Position numbers and translations under genes: made by a program
Source of the DNA: Lentzea terrae
Lineage (GTDB): Bacteria > Actinomycetota > Actinomycetes > Mycobacteriales > Pseudonocardiaceae
DNA length: 64,000 nt
Direction: 5' to 3'
Assembly (NCBI RefSeq): GCF_003265345.1
Contig: NZ_QFWW01000029.1
Span: 199,961 to 263,960, forward strand
Shown: in pieces, positions 37,101 through 44,019 of the stretch
How positions within the stretch are numbered: the first letter of the stretch is position 1
Layout of the letters: each line of letters begins with the position of its first letter
Notes under the pieces: model-generated
What the model saw: only the letters and a program-made list of their open reading frames with translations
What the model was told of the DNA's origin: nothing
The model's database searches: none

Positions 37101-37333
37101 AGCCCGCACAGCACGACGGTCCGGCCACCGGCAGGCTCCAGCACCGCCGCCAGCACCTGCTCGCCGAGGTGGACGCGTTCAGCGAAGCCGGCGGGCAGCC
37201 GCGGCGCCATGAACGGAGGTGCCGCCGCGGTCCGCTCGCCCATCACGAGGTCGCCGTGAACAGCACCGATCTGCACGACGCTGTCCGCCGAACCGGAGAA
37301 CTCGATGTGGACAGCTGGTTCCTCCCCCGCCAT
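34172..37333 (-). CDS. STAND NTPase: NB-ARC plus WD40-type propeller protein
   Basis: A 1053-residue protein with an Apaf-1-like layout. The N-terminal 40 residues hold VVQIGAVHGDLVMG, a small motif region often seen before bacterial NB-ARC domains. The NB-ARC ATPase has Walker A CGLGGFGKTSMA (about 76-87) and Walker B RVLLVLDDVW, then LVTTRDRGL and a WPLALTMLGG motif. A helical region follows, then WD40-like blades from about residue 515 on (ITCHPDGHLIATAGAYDATV, then RIWDTRTW; DTVRWSPNGAYLAVVG). There is no recognisable effector domain such as TIR or nuclease. Such proteins serve as signal-sensing switches, some in phage defence. It borders the polyketide cluster but is probably separate from it. 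Confidence 0.8.
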   Translation of the reverse strand: MAGEEPAVHIEFSGSADSVVQIGAVHGDLVMGERTAAAPPFMAPRLPAGFAERVHLGEQVLAAVLEPAGGRTVVLCGLGGFGKTSMATWVCHQPVVRERFPDGVVWVELGRKPSEQRVAALLSDVTALLAGTPPRVFATVPAAAEAFREVLATRRVLLVLDDVWAGGAVEPFLGVGDQCVRLVTTRDRGLVDGTGVVVDALADGEARAILSSGLPDDAAVQVEPLAARVGRWPLALTMLGGTLRSLVTQHGLPVAEAVRDVVAELDRHGITSADQLSDVELRRGIATTLELSLADLAESAGEAGVARLRSIAAFPQGSVVPFTWLERLWQLSAVQTRIECDRFVRRCLASAADAGVRLHDVTREALRENRSMSAVSAALLDGGCALGDQLAYHLVQADRADELGRLLLDLRYQVERMWSGGPLAFEADVAAYSCPDGAIETLVSMVRQEAHLLVGHQNQRDLAFTLHSRLVCRPELLARMSNVQEVVGEGVPLHPFPDRADSALVRVLAGHRGPASSITCHPDGHLIATAGAYDATVRIWDTRTWSETKLIEVPGAALDTVRWSPNGAYLAVVGRTDRFEDYDGTYPFTVLVFDADTGAEVTAFGAHGYTIGIPAAIAWAPDSSSLAVSTTEAVGLWPVAGGTPVRLELPAEHVIALDWHGEHGLAGLSSEWRLLWWRDPGASDVTAWHHKDFVAVRARLAWRPGGSSLALATRDSFSIVDLRSQTVLWQESSAEPLVRRTAGWAPDGRSLSSYRTDQHDVASLVTWRVPPDPQLQAPELVGRIDCGVDAGLDDDLGWVRSGTMVATVGAPVVKIWYPENATEQEPSGGGLDTVRWSQDGRQLAVEWHRRWALIDPERPEDPPRQQLSYPFGTPPLTGRFERAEAAGIPLSSDASHTVVAFAPSGLRAVTHWFAAIKVFSREAVLTLEKPAATRWASLCFTPDETRLVSLAEDDAYELAEIIVWDLATGQRTATVQLSAEDFLLTSVDKLVASRDHVAVVTHSGLLGLYEIDGLRPVCWIKVNGRLRDVAFDPAGERLAAVGEAGLYLLRVPR

Positions 37334-37412
37334 CCGCCCATTGTGGCCGACCGCCGTACACCGTGAACTCGCACCACTGACCGCCGGCCACAGCGCACCT
37401 CCTTGGCTCGGA

Positions 37413-37444
37413 GGGTCCTCGCGACAACTGACCTGCGAGGACCC
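37413..37444 (-). terminator. Hairpin terminator at the left edge of the polyketide cluster
   Basis: GGGTCCTCGC (37413-37422) pairs perfectly with GCGAGGACCC (37435-37444), 12-base loop. It is directly downstream of the SnoaL-methyltransferase gene, ending the leftward operon before the STAND gene promoter. Confidence 0.7.
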
Positions 37445-37456
37445 CCTCGGCTAGCA

Positions 37457-38869
37457 CTACGGCCTGCGCGCCACCACCAGTCGTTCCGTTGCCGTGAGCG
37501 ATCGCACCGACACGTCCGAGAACCCGGCGTCGAGCAACCACGTGCGGCACTGCTCGGCGGTGTACTCGGACCCGCCGGTCCGCACCAGCTTCATGTTGAG
37601 ACTCATCAGCAGACTGCGGGCCGGGCCGCGGCGGTCGTCGTCCAGCAGCTCGTCGTAGATGAGCAGCGCGCCACCGGGACGGACGGCGTCGAACGCCCGG
37701 CGCACCAGCAGCGCGCGGGTCTCCTCGTCCCAGTCGTGCAGGATGTGCCCGAAGATCAGCACGTCCGCCTCGGGCAACGCGTCGGTGCGGAAGTCACCGC
37801 CGCGGAACGTGACGCGGTCGGCGGTGCCCAGTGCGGACATGTGTTCGTCGAACAGCGGTTGCACGGCGGGCAGGTCGAAGCACTCGCCGGTCAGGTGCGG
37901 ATGCCTGCGCACCAGTCGGGCCACCAGGTTCCCCCGTGCCCCGCCCAGGTCCGCGACGGTCGAGACGGCGCTCCAGTCGAACGCCTCGCCCAGCGCGGCC
38001 GTGACCGGGGCGCACACGCTGTCCATGGCCTCCATGAAGCCGCGGACCTGGTCCAGGTCGCGGTACCAGTCGCTGAACGAGTCCTGGCCCTCCTGCCGCG
38101 CACCGGTGCGCAGCAGGCCGGTCAGCCTGCTCCACGCCGGGTACAGCGAGTAGCCCATGAACTTGAGGAACCCGCCGACGTAGGCGTCCGAGTTCTCGTC
38201 GAGGTGGCGGTGCGCCGCCGGTGAGTTGCGGTAGCGGCCGTCGTCGCCGCGCTGCAGGACGCCCAGCGCCACCAGTGCGTCGAGGAAGTCCGCGGTGCCG
38301 GTGGCGTCGAGGCCGAGGGTGGCGCGCACGGTCGCGAGGTCGGCGGGTTCCTTGCCCAGCAAGGTGAACAGGCCCAGCTCCACGCCGCTGATCAGCGCGC
38401 GGGCCCGCCAGAACCCCGTGGCCAGGTCGAGCACCGACTGCAGCTGGGCGTCGTCGGGATCCTCCAGCTGGCCGGCGAGGCCCGCGTGGTCGACCAACGG
38501 CCAGACCTCGCGGATGCGGCCGTCCTCGAAGCGGTAGAACATGTGCGCGCGCTGGGCGATCGGGCGTCCGGTGGCCGGTTTGCCGCGGAACACCCCGGTG
38601 TGCCTGCCCGTGGTCGTGCCCCGGACGGCCACCACGTCCCCGTCGGCGATGATGTCGTCCAGCTCGAACCGCAGGTCGCTGAACGAGGCGTGCAGTGACC
38701 GCCAGGTCGAGCGCAGCACCTCGGGACCGCGCAGGTCGCTGTGCAACGCGTTGTGCATCACCGCGTCCGGGTGCACGATCTGCTCGGTGATGACCTGCTC
38801 GTGCCGCGCCTGGTCCACCGCCTCGGCGTACAGGCGCAGGATGATCTCCTTGTTGGCGGACGCGTTCAT
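37457..38869 (-). CDS. SnoaL-like cyclase domain fused to an O-methyltransferase
   Basis: A 470-residue two-domain protein. Residues 1 to about 135 are SnoaL-like (ATGRPIAQRAHMFYRFEDGR, then IREVWPLVD). Residues about 140-470 are a class I SAM-dependent O-methyltransferase with a dimerisation/winged-helix part, the SAM motif VADLGGARGNLVARL, and HILHDWDEETRALLVRRAF. The first domain closely resembles the separate protein at 53065, so the fusion probably arose by duplication within the cluster. GAGGGG lies before ATG 38869. It is the last gene of the leftward operon and likely acts on the aromatic product by O-methylation, possibly with a ring-forming or hydrolytic step. Confidence 0.85.
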   Translation of the reverse strand: MNASANKEIILRLYAEAVDQARHEQVITEQIVHPDAVMHNALHSDLRGPEVLRSTWRSLHASFSDLRFELDDIIADGDVVAVRGTTTGRHTGVFRGKPATGRPIAQRAHMFYRFEDGRIREVWPLVDHAGLAGQLEDPDDAQLQSVLDLATGFWRARALISGVELGLFTLLGKEPADLATVRATLGLDATGTADFLDALVALGVLQRGDDGRYRNSPAAHRHLDENSDAYVGGFLKFMGYSLYPAWSRLTGLLRTGARQEGQDSFSDWYRDLDQVRGFMEAMDSVCAPVTAALGEAFDWSAVSTVADLGGARGNLVARLVRRHPHLTGECFDLPAVQPLFDEHMSALGTADRVTFRGGDFRTDALPEADVLIFGHILHDWDEETRALLVRRAFDAVRPGGALLIYDELLDDDRRGPARSLLMSLNMKLVRTGGSEYTAEQCRTWLLDAGFSDVSVRSLTATERLVVARRP

Positions 38870-39813
38870 CGGTTCCCCTCCTCGTCGGCCGGGACGAGCA
38901 CGAGCCCGCCCCGCACGCCGCCCTTGGCCAGCGTGAGATGTGCTTGGTCCACGCTCTCGAGCGGGACGGTCTTGGCCACCCGCAACGTCAGCAGCCCCTG
39001 GTCCACGAGACCGGCCAGCTCGGCCAGCTCGGCACCGTCCGCACGGGCGAGCACGAGCTCGATGCGGATGTCGCGTTCGGACGGTGGCGGCGTCGGCGGT
39101 GTCACGGCGACGAACACACCGCCGTCCCGCACCGCGCCCATCGCCGTGAACCCGACGGAAGCCGCGTCCAGCAGACCGTCCACACCGGACGGAACGATGG
39201 CACGCACGGCTGCTGCGGTGTCGGCGGAGCGCGCGACGAACTCCGCGCCCAGGCCGGTCAGGAACTTCTCGTCCTCGGCCGCGGAGATCGCGATCACGCG
39301 CAGTCCGCGGGCACGGGCCAGCTCCACGGCGAACGCACCGACACCACCCGCCGCGCCGGTGATCGCGACGGTCTGGCCGGCGCCGAGCCCGAGCAACCGC
39401 AACGCTTGCGCCGCCGTGTGCCCGTTGAGCGGCAGGGTCGCGGACGCGGCGGCGGAGGCAGAGCGCGGGGCCCGCGCGAGCACTGACGCGGGGAGCACGG
39501 CGAACTCCGCCTGGGTGCCGTTCTTGGTGTCGGGCCAGTTCGACATGCCGATCACGGCGTCGCCCCTGGCGAGACCGGTCACGCCGGGGCCGGTCTCGTC
39601 GACGACGCCGGCGACGTCGGCGCCCAGCACGTACCGCGGGCCAGCGGGTACCAACGGACCCATGTAGCCGGAACGGGCGACGAGGTCGACGGGATGCACC
39701 GCGGCGGCGGTCACCCTGACCCGCACCTGCCCCTCTCCCGCTTGCGGCATCGGCACGTCCGCCACGGAGAGCACCTCCGGATCACCGAAGGTCGTGAAAG
39801 TAACTGCTCGCAT
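38866..39813 (-). CDS. NADPH-dependent quinone oxidoreductase (MDR family)
   Basis: A 315-residue zinc-independent medium-chain reductase. An N-terminal GroES-like domain (VRVRVTAAAVHPVDLVARSG, then LGADVAGVVDE) precedes a Rossmann domain with GAAGGVGAFAVELARARG. No zinc-binding cysteines are seen. Such enzymes reduce quinones or enones with NADPH. In an aromatic polyketide cluster it could reduce a quinone or enone of the chromophore after ring oxidation. It overlaps the following SnoaL-methyltransferase gene by 4 bases and lies 31 bases after the small oxygenase gene. Confidence 0.85.
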   Translation of the reverse strand: MRAVTFTTFGDPEVLSVADVPMPQAGEGQVRVRVTAAAVHPVDLVARSGYMGPLVPAGPRYVLGADVAGVVDETGPGVTGLARGDAVIGMSNWPDTKNGTQAEFAVLPASVLARAPRSASAAASATLPLNGHTAAQALRLLGLGAGQTVAITGAAGGVGAFAVELARARGLRVIAISAAEDEKFLTGLGAEFVARSADTAAAVRAIVPSGVDGLLDAASVGFTAMGAVRDGGVFVAVTPPTPPPSERDIRIELVLARADGAELAELAGLVDQGLLTLRVAKTVPLESVDQAHLTLAKGGVRGGLVLVPADEEGNR

Positions 39814-39844
39814 GATGATGACTCCCAGATGTGGTGGAGCGGGC

Positions 39845-40174
39845 TCAGGGCCTCGGGTGGACCCGGGTGACCCGGCACCCGACGACGGTGACCGAGGTGA
39901 CGAGCTCGCCGACGCTGCGGAAGTGGTCCTGCGCGTCGGTCCGCCCGCGCATCGACCGGAACGCCTCTTCGTTCTCCCACTGGACGTACGTGACGACCTG
40001 CGTCCCGTCGACGCTCTCGTGCACGCTCGTGCCGACGAAGCCGGGCTGGGCGTCGAGCAGGTGCATTCCCTTGGCCAGCACCGCGCTGAGCTCCGCCTGG
40101 CGCTCCCGAGTGGTGTGGAAGATGTTGATGGTCGTGTAGTAGCCGTGCTCCGGTGCGACGGACAGCGCGGTCAT
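39845..40174 (-). CDS. Antibiotic biosynthesis monooxygenase (ABM-fold, TcmH/ActVA-Orf6 type)
   Basis: A 109-residue ferredoxin-like alpha/beta barrel protein: TTINIFHTTRERQAELSAVL, then QPGFVGTSVHESVDGTQVVT, then YVQWENEEAFRSM. ABM proteins oxidise anthrone-like rings to quinones with O2 and no cofactor. It follows the flavin hydroxylase gene with one base between them and is related to the second copy at 48759. GAGGAG lies 8 bases before ATG 40174. Confidence 0.85.
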   Translation of the reverse strand: MTALSVAPEHGYYTTINIFHTTRERQAELSAVLAKGMHLLDAQPGFVGTSVHESVDGTQVVTYVQWENEEAFRSMRGRTDAQDHFRSVGELVTSVTVVGCRVTRVHPRP

Positions 40175-40175
40175 G

Positions 40176-41774
40176 TCAGGAACTCCTCGATGCGGTGATG
40201 GTGGACAGGACCTCGGCGAACTCCGCACGGGGATCCGGTGTGCTCCCGGTGGCGCGCCACGCGACGAACCCGTCAGGCCGCACGAGCAGCGCGCCGTCCG
40301 TTCCGATCCCCGCCACCGCGCGGAACTGCGCGCTCGCCGGGTACGTGCGCAACGGCACTCCCCTGCCGCACGCGACCTGTTCGGCGGCCTCGGTCCAGCG
40401 CTCGTCGCCGAACAACAGGAAGTCCTCACCGGTGAGATCCACTGTGGACACTCGAACGCCCTCGTCGAGCCAGGCGTGCGGGACGCGCATCCCCGGCGCG
40501 CCGTCGATGACCAGCTCGTGTCCGAACGCCTCGGGGAACGGCTCGCCGGCGATCGCGGCCGAGGTGTAGCGGTAGGCGGTCGTGACGATCGTCTGCTCGC
40601 GTTCGTCCCCGCTCGCCTCGTCGCCCGGGTTGCTCCAGCGCATGTGCCGCATCCAGGCCTGCTCCACGGTTTCCACGCCGACCGGCCGGCGTTCGGCCTC
40701 GTAGGTGTCGAGCAGTGCGTCGTCCGCCCAGCCGTGCAGCACGGCGCCGATCTTCCACGCCAGGTTGCCGGCGTCCTGCACCCCGACGTTCGCGCCGAAA
40801 CCGCCGGTGGGCGGCATCACGTGGCACGCGTCGCCGACGAGGAACACGCGGCCCGCTCGGTAGGTGTCGGCCACCCCGTGCCCGATCCACCAGCCCATCG
40901 TCGTCTGGACGTCGACCACGAGGTCCTTGATGCCGGTGGCCGCACGGACGTAACCGACGCACTCCTCCTCGGAGATGCGCTCCGGGTCCAGCCTGCGCGG
41001 ATCACCGAAGATGCCGTAGATCCAGCGGTCGTCGTCGAGTTTGAACAGCATGCCCGGCGCGTACCTGTTGTTCAGGTAGAGAATCATGAACCGGCGGCCC
41101 GCGAGCGGTGTGTCGAGATCGGCCTTGAACAGCACGTTCAACACGTAGCCGAGGGTGCCGTGGCCGCGGCGCTCGATGCCGAGCTCCTTGCGCACCAGGC
41201 CGTGCGCGCCGTCCGCGCCGATCAGGTAGTCGGCGCGGACCGTGGTCTCCTCGCCGGTGGCCCGGTCGCGCAGCACCGCGGTGACGCCGTCCGCGTCCTG
41301 CTGGAACGAGACGAAGTCCGTCCCGAACCGGATGCGCGCACCACGCCTGCGCGCCTCGGCGAGCATGATCGGTTCGATCTTGTCCTGGCCGCACCACACG
41401 GCCTCGGTCGGGCTGATGTCGGCGAAGTCGTTCTCCCCCTCCGCCATCACGAGCGCGTCGTCGTTGACGATGTCGGCGAGCGCGCCCGCCCGCAGGATCG
41501 CCCTGGGCAGGTGCCGCGGCGGCAGATCCGGGTCGCACCAGTGCTTGCCGAGCACGAACCGGTCGGCGACGCCGAAGACGTCCTCCTCGATGCCGAGCGT
41601 GCGGAAGAGCTCCATCGTGCGAGGGCTGACGTGCGTGGACCGCAACAGCTGCGACACGCTGGTGTTGCGGTCCACGACGAGACAGTCGACGCCCTGCTGC
41701 CGCAGGAACAGCGCGGCGGCGAGGCCGGACATGCCGCCCCCGACGACGAGAACTCCGATTCTCAGTGCTGCCAT
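40176..41774 (-). CDS. FAD-dependent aromatic hydroxylase (PheA/TfdB type)
   Basis: A 532-residue group A flavin monooxygenase. The FAD site is VLVVGGGMSGLAAAL, the DG motif is YLIGADGAHGLVRKE, and the GD motif is VFLVGDACHVMPPTGGFGAN. A C-terminal thioredoxin-like part (about 420-532) is typical of aklavinone-hydroxylase-like enzymes of aromatic polyketide pathways. It would use NAD(P)H and O2 to hydroxylate the polyketide nucleus. It is the first gene of the leftward operon; a direct-repeat SARP site candidate lies between it and the rightward carrier-protein gene. Confidence 0.9.
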   Translation of the reverse strand: MAALRIGVLVVGGGMSGLAAALFLRQQGVDCLVVDRNTSVSQLLRSTHVSPRTMELFRTLGIEEDVFGVADRFVLGKHWCDPDLPPRHLPRAILRAGALADIVNDDALVMAEGENDFADISPTEAVWCGQDKIEPIMLAEARRRGARIRFGTDFVSFQQDADGVTAVLRDRATGEETTVRADYLIGADGAHGLVRKELGIERRGHGTLGYVLNVLFKADLDTPLAGRRFMILYLNNRYAPGMLFKLDDDRWIYGIFGDPRRLDPERISEEECVGYVRAATGIKDLVVDVQTTMGWWIGHGVADTYRAGRVFLVGDACHVMPPTGGFGANVGVQDAGNLAWKIGAVLHGWADDALLDTYEAERRPVGVETVEQAWMRHMRWSNPGDEASGDEREQTIVTTAYRYTSAAIAGEPFPEAFGHELVIDGAPGMRVPHAWLDEGVRVSTVDLTGEDFLLFGDERWTEAAEQVACGRGVPLRTYPASAQFRAVAGIGTDGALLVRPDGFVAWRATGSTPDPRAEFAEVLSTITASRSS

Positions 41775-41854
41775 GGTGAATTCCCATCCGGTGCTGGAGA
41801 ACAACGGCCGAGGCGAGGGGCCGGCGACTTCCGCACACACTGTGGCCGCAGGCT

Positions 41855-41883
41855 CTGAAGAGTCGCTGAGGGCTTCGTCAAGG
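41855..41883 (+). promoter_or_regulatory. SARP-type direct repeats, left copy
   Basis: Heptamers CTGAAGA, CTGAGGG and GTCAAGG are spaced by 4 bases (11-bp period) in the 193-base gap between the divergent hydroxylase and carrier-protein genes. A 22-base stretch from 41852 matches that at 53541-53562 in 20 positions. This is the arrangement SARP regulators bind. Confidence 0.6.
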
Positions 41884-41967
41884 CCTGTTCGCCACCTGCT
41901 GTTTCACCACGGGATCAGCGTTTCTTCAGTGCGCCGCCGCAGGCTTGCCGGGGCGAGGAGGTGGCAC

Positions 41968-42222
41968 GTGGAGGAAATGACGCTGCAGCGACTGATCGAC
42001 CTGACCAGGACCCACGCGGGTGAGCACGAGGAGGGCGCGCTGGACGGCGACGTCATCGACGTCCTGTTCGGCAACCTCGGCTACGACTCGGTGGCGCTGC
42101 TCGAGGTCATGAGCCAGATCAGGCACCAGTACGGGATCGACCTCGCCGACGACACCGTCGGCACGGCGAGAACACCTCGCCAGGTACTCGAGAAGGTCAA
42201 CCAGGTCATCCGGGCCAAATAG
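41968..42222 (+). CDS. Acyl/peptidyl carrier protein 1
   Basis: An 84-residue carrier protein. The phosphopantetheine serine is in LGYDSVALLEV (about Ser41). GGAGG precedes GTG 41968 by 6 bases. It is the first rightward gene, in front of a methyltransferase, and differs from the other carrier protein at 43313 (LGVDSIGVIEL). One of the two is probably the polyketide chain carrier; the other may carry the amino acid activated by the adenylation enzyme at 44020. Which is which cannot be settled by sequence. Confidence 0.85.
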   Translation: MEEMTLQRLIDLTRTHAGEHEEGALDGDVIDVLFGNLGYDSVALLEVMSQIRHQYGIDLADDTVGTARTPRQVLEKVNQVIRAK

Positions 42223-42231
42223 GAAGAAGTG

Positions 42232-43302
42232 GTGAAAGTGACCGAACTGCAAGAAAAACCCGCTGCCGCGGAGAAGGCAGCGGACCGGTTCCTGCCGAAC
42301 GACCTGTACGGCCTGCAACTCGTGCTGCTCGCCTCGGGCGGCCGGCTGTTCCAGATCGTGCACGCGCTGGCCGAGCTGAAGATCGCCGACCTGCTCAGCG
42401 ACGGTCCACTCGGCATCGACGAGCTCGCCGACCGGGCGGGAGCGCACGAGCTCGCTCTCAAGCGCCTGCTGCGGTGCTCGGCGATGCTCGGCATCTTCAC
42501 CGAGGGCCCGGCGGGGGTGTTCGCCATGACGCCGGTGGCGAACGCGTTGCGCAGTGACAACGCGCACGGTGTGCTGCCGTTGATCCGCTACAACCACATG
42601 GCGCTCACCGCGCAGCCGTTCGACAACATCCTGCACAGCGTGCGGACCGGTGACCCGGCGTTCGCCGAGACGTTCGGCGTCGACTTCAACACCTACCTGC
42701 AGCAGCACCCGGAGGCCGACCGGTTCTGCGACGAGTTCCAGTCGTACTGGGCCCGGCAGTTCGCGGAGGAGGAGCTCGACCAGTGGGACCTCGGCCGCTA
42801 CGCGAGCATCGCCGACCTCGGCGGCGGTGACGGCTACTTCCTCGCGCAGGCGCTGCGGCGCTACCCCACCATGACCGCGCACCTGCTGGACCTGCCGTGG
42901 ATGGCGGACAAGGCACACGCGGTGCTGACCAGCCACGGCGTCGCCGACCGCGTGCGCGTCGAGGGTGGCGATCTCACCACCGACCCGGTGCCGGCCGGGT
43001 ACGCGGCCTACCTGGTGAAGTCGGTGTTCATGCGGTTCTCCGACGAGCAGGCGAAAGCCGCGCTGACGAGCATCCGCACCGCCATCGGGGACACCGGCGC
43101 GAAGCTGCTGATCGTCGACTCGGTGCTCAAGACCGGCAACGAGTGGGACCACGCCAAGCTGCTCGACATCGACATGCTCGTGTTGCACGGCGGCCGCAAG
43201 CGCAGGCTCGACGACTGGCAGGAGTTGTTCTCCGCCACCGGTTTCCGGCTCGTCAACGAACCGGTCTACCACTGGGACCTGCTCGAGTGCGAGCCGGTGT
43301 GA
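42232..43302 (+). CDS. SAM-dependent O-methyltransferase
   Basis: A 356-residue methyltransferase. An N-terminal winged-helix dimerisation part (VHALAELKIADLLSDGPLGI, then DELADRAGAHELALKRLLRC) precedes the SAM site ASIADLGGGDGYFLAQALRR. Then come HLLDLP and LIVDSVL with a C-terminal helical lid, as in DnrK/TcmO-type enzymes. AGGAAG sits 5 bases before GTG 42232; GTG 42229 is too close to it. Probably an O-methyltransferase of the polyketide nucleus; a sugar target is less likely. Confidence 0.85.
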   Translation: MKVTELQEKPAAAEKAADRFLPNDLYGLQLVLLASGGRLFQIVHALAELKIADLLSDGPLGIDELADRAGAHELALKRLLRCSAMLGIFTEGPAGVFAMTPVANALRSDNAHGVLPLIRYNHMALTAQPFDNILHSVRTGDPAFAETFGVDFNTYLQQHPEADRFCDEFQSYWARQFAEEELDQWDLGRYASIADLGGGDGYFLAQALRRYPTMTAHLLDLPWMADKAHAVLTSHGVADRVRVEGGDLTTDPVPAGYAAYLVKSVFMRFSDEQAKAALTSIRTAIGDTGAKLLIVDSVLKTGNEWDHAKLLDIDMLVLHGGRKRRLDDWQELFSATGFRLVNEPVYHWDLLECEPV

Positions 43303-43312
43303 GGACGCCACG

Positions 43313-43558
43313 ATGACGACGCTCGCCAGAAGTGACCTCGACACGATCCTCGTCCGCAACATCGGGCTCGACCCCGGCGTGCTCGCGGGCTCCACCGCCA
43401 CCCTCACCGACCTCGGCGTCGACTCGATCGGCGTGATCGAGCTGGAGAAGGTGCTGCACGACGAGTTCGGCGTCGCGCTGCCGGAAGAGGCACCGGCCAT
43501 GTCCGTGACGCAGATCCTCACCCGACTCAACGACTCCGAGAGGAGCGACCTGCGATGA
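43313..43558 (+). CDS. Type II polyketide acyl carrier protein 2
   Basis: An 81-residue carrier protein with the prosthetic-group serine in LGVDSIGVIELEK (about Ser38). Motif and length fit the minimal polyketide synthase carrier protein. Its stop overlaps the start of the aromatase/cyclase gene in ATGA, which ties it to the ring-forming enzymes and makes it the more likely chain carrier. Confidence 0.85.
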   Translation: MTTLARSDLDTILVRNIGLDPGVLAGSTATLTDLGVDSIGVIELEKVLHDEFGVALPEEAPAMSVTQILTRLNDSERSDLR

Positions 43559-44010
43559 CCGCGGCCACCGACAACTCCGTCTACATCGACGCACCGCGAG
43601 ACGTGGTGTGGCGGCTGACCAACAACGTGCGCACCTGGCCGGACCTCTTCACCGAGTACGAGAGCGTCGAGGTCCTGCACGAGGAGAACGACACGGTCCG
43701 ATTCCGGCTCACGATGAAACCCGACCCGGACGGCTCGGTGTGGAGCTGGGTCAGCGAACGCACCAGCGCGAAGGACACCTGGTCGGTCGCCGCGCACCGG
43801 GTCGAGACCGGGCCGTTCGTCTACATGCGCATCTTCTGGGACTACCTGGAGGAGAACGGCGGCACGCGGATGCGGTGGCGGCAGGAGTTCGAGGCCAAGC
43901 CGGAGGCACCGTTCGACAACGCGTCGATCACCCGGCGCATCAACGACAACACGAAGATCCAGATGGCCGTGATCAAGCAGAAGGTCGAGCTGGCCGCGAG
44001 CGGCGCCTGA
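43555..44010 (+). CDS. Aromatase/cyclase, TcmN-like single SRPBCC domain
   Basis: A 151-residue START-fold protein: VYIDAPRDVVWRLTNNVRTW, then PDLFTEYESVEVL, then FRLTMKPDPDGSVWSWVSER, then RMRWRQEFEAKPEAPFDNAS. This is the mono-domain pattern of TcmN N-terminal and WhiE-type cyclases that guide first-ring folding (C9-C14) of an unreduced poly-beta-ketone. The mono-domain form and TcmI/J relatives point to a tetracenomycin-like fold. It overlaps the carrier-protein gene by 4 bases. Confidence 0.85.
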   Translation: MTAATDNSVYIDAPRDVVWRLTNNVRTWPDLFTEYESVEVLHEENDTVRFRLTMKPDPDGSVWSWVSERTSAKDTWSVAAHRVETGPFVYMRIFWDYLEENGGTRMRWRQEFEAKPEAPFDNASITRRINDNTKIQMAVIKQKVELAASGA

Positions 44011-44019
44011 GGAGCGGGG

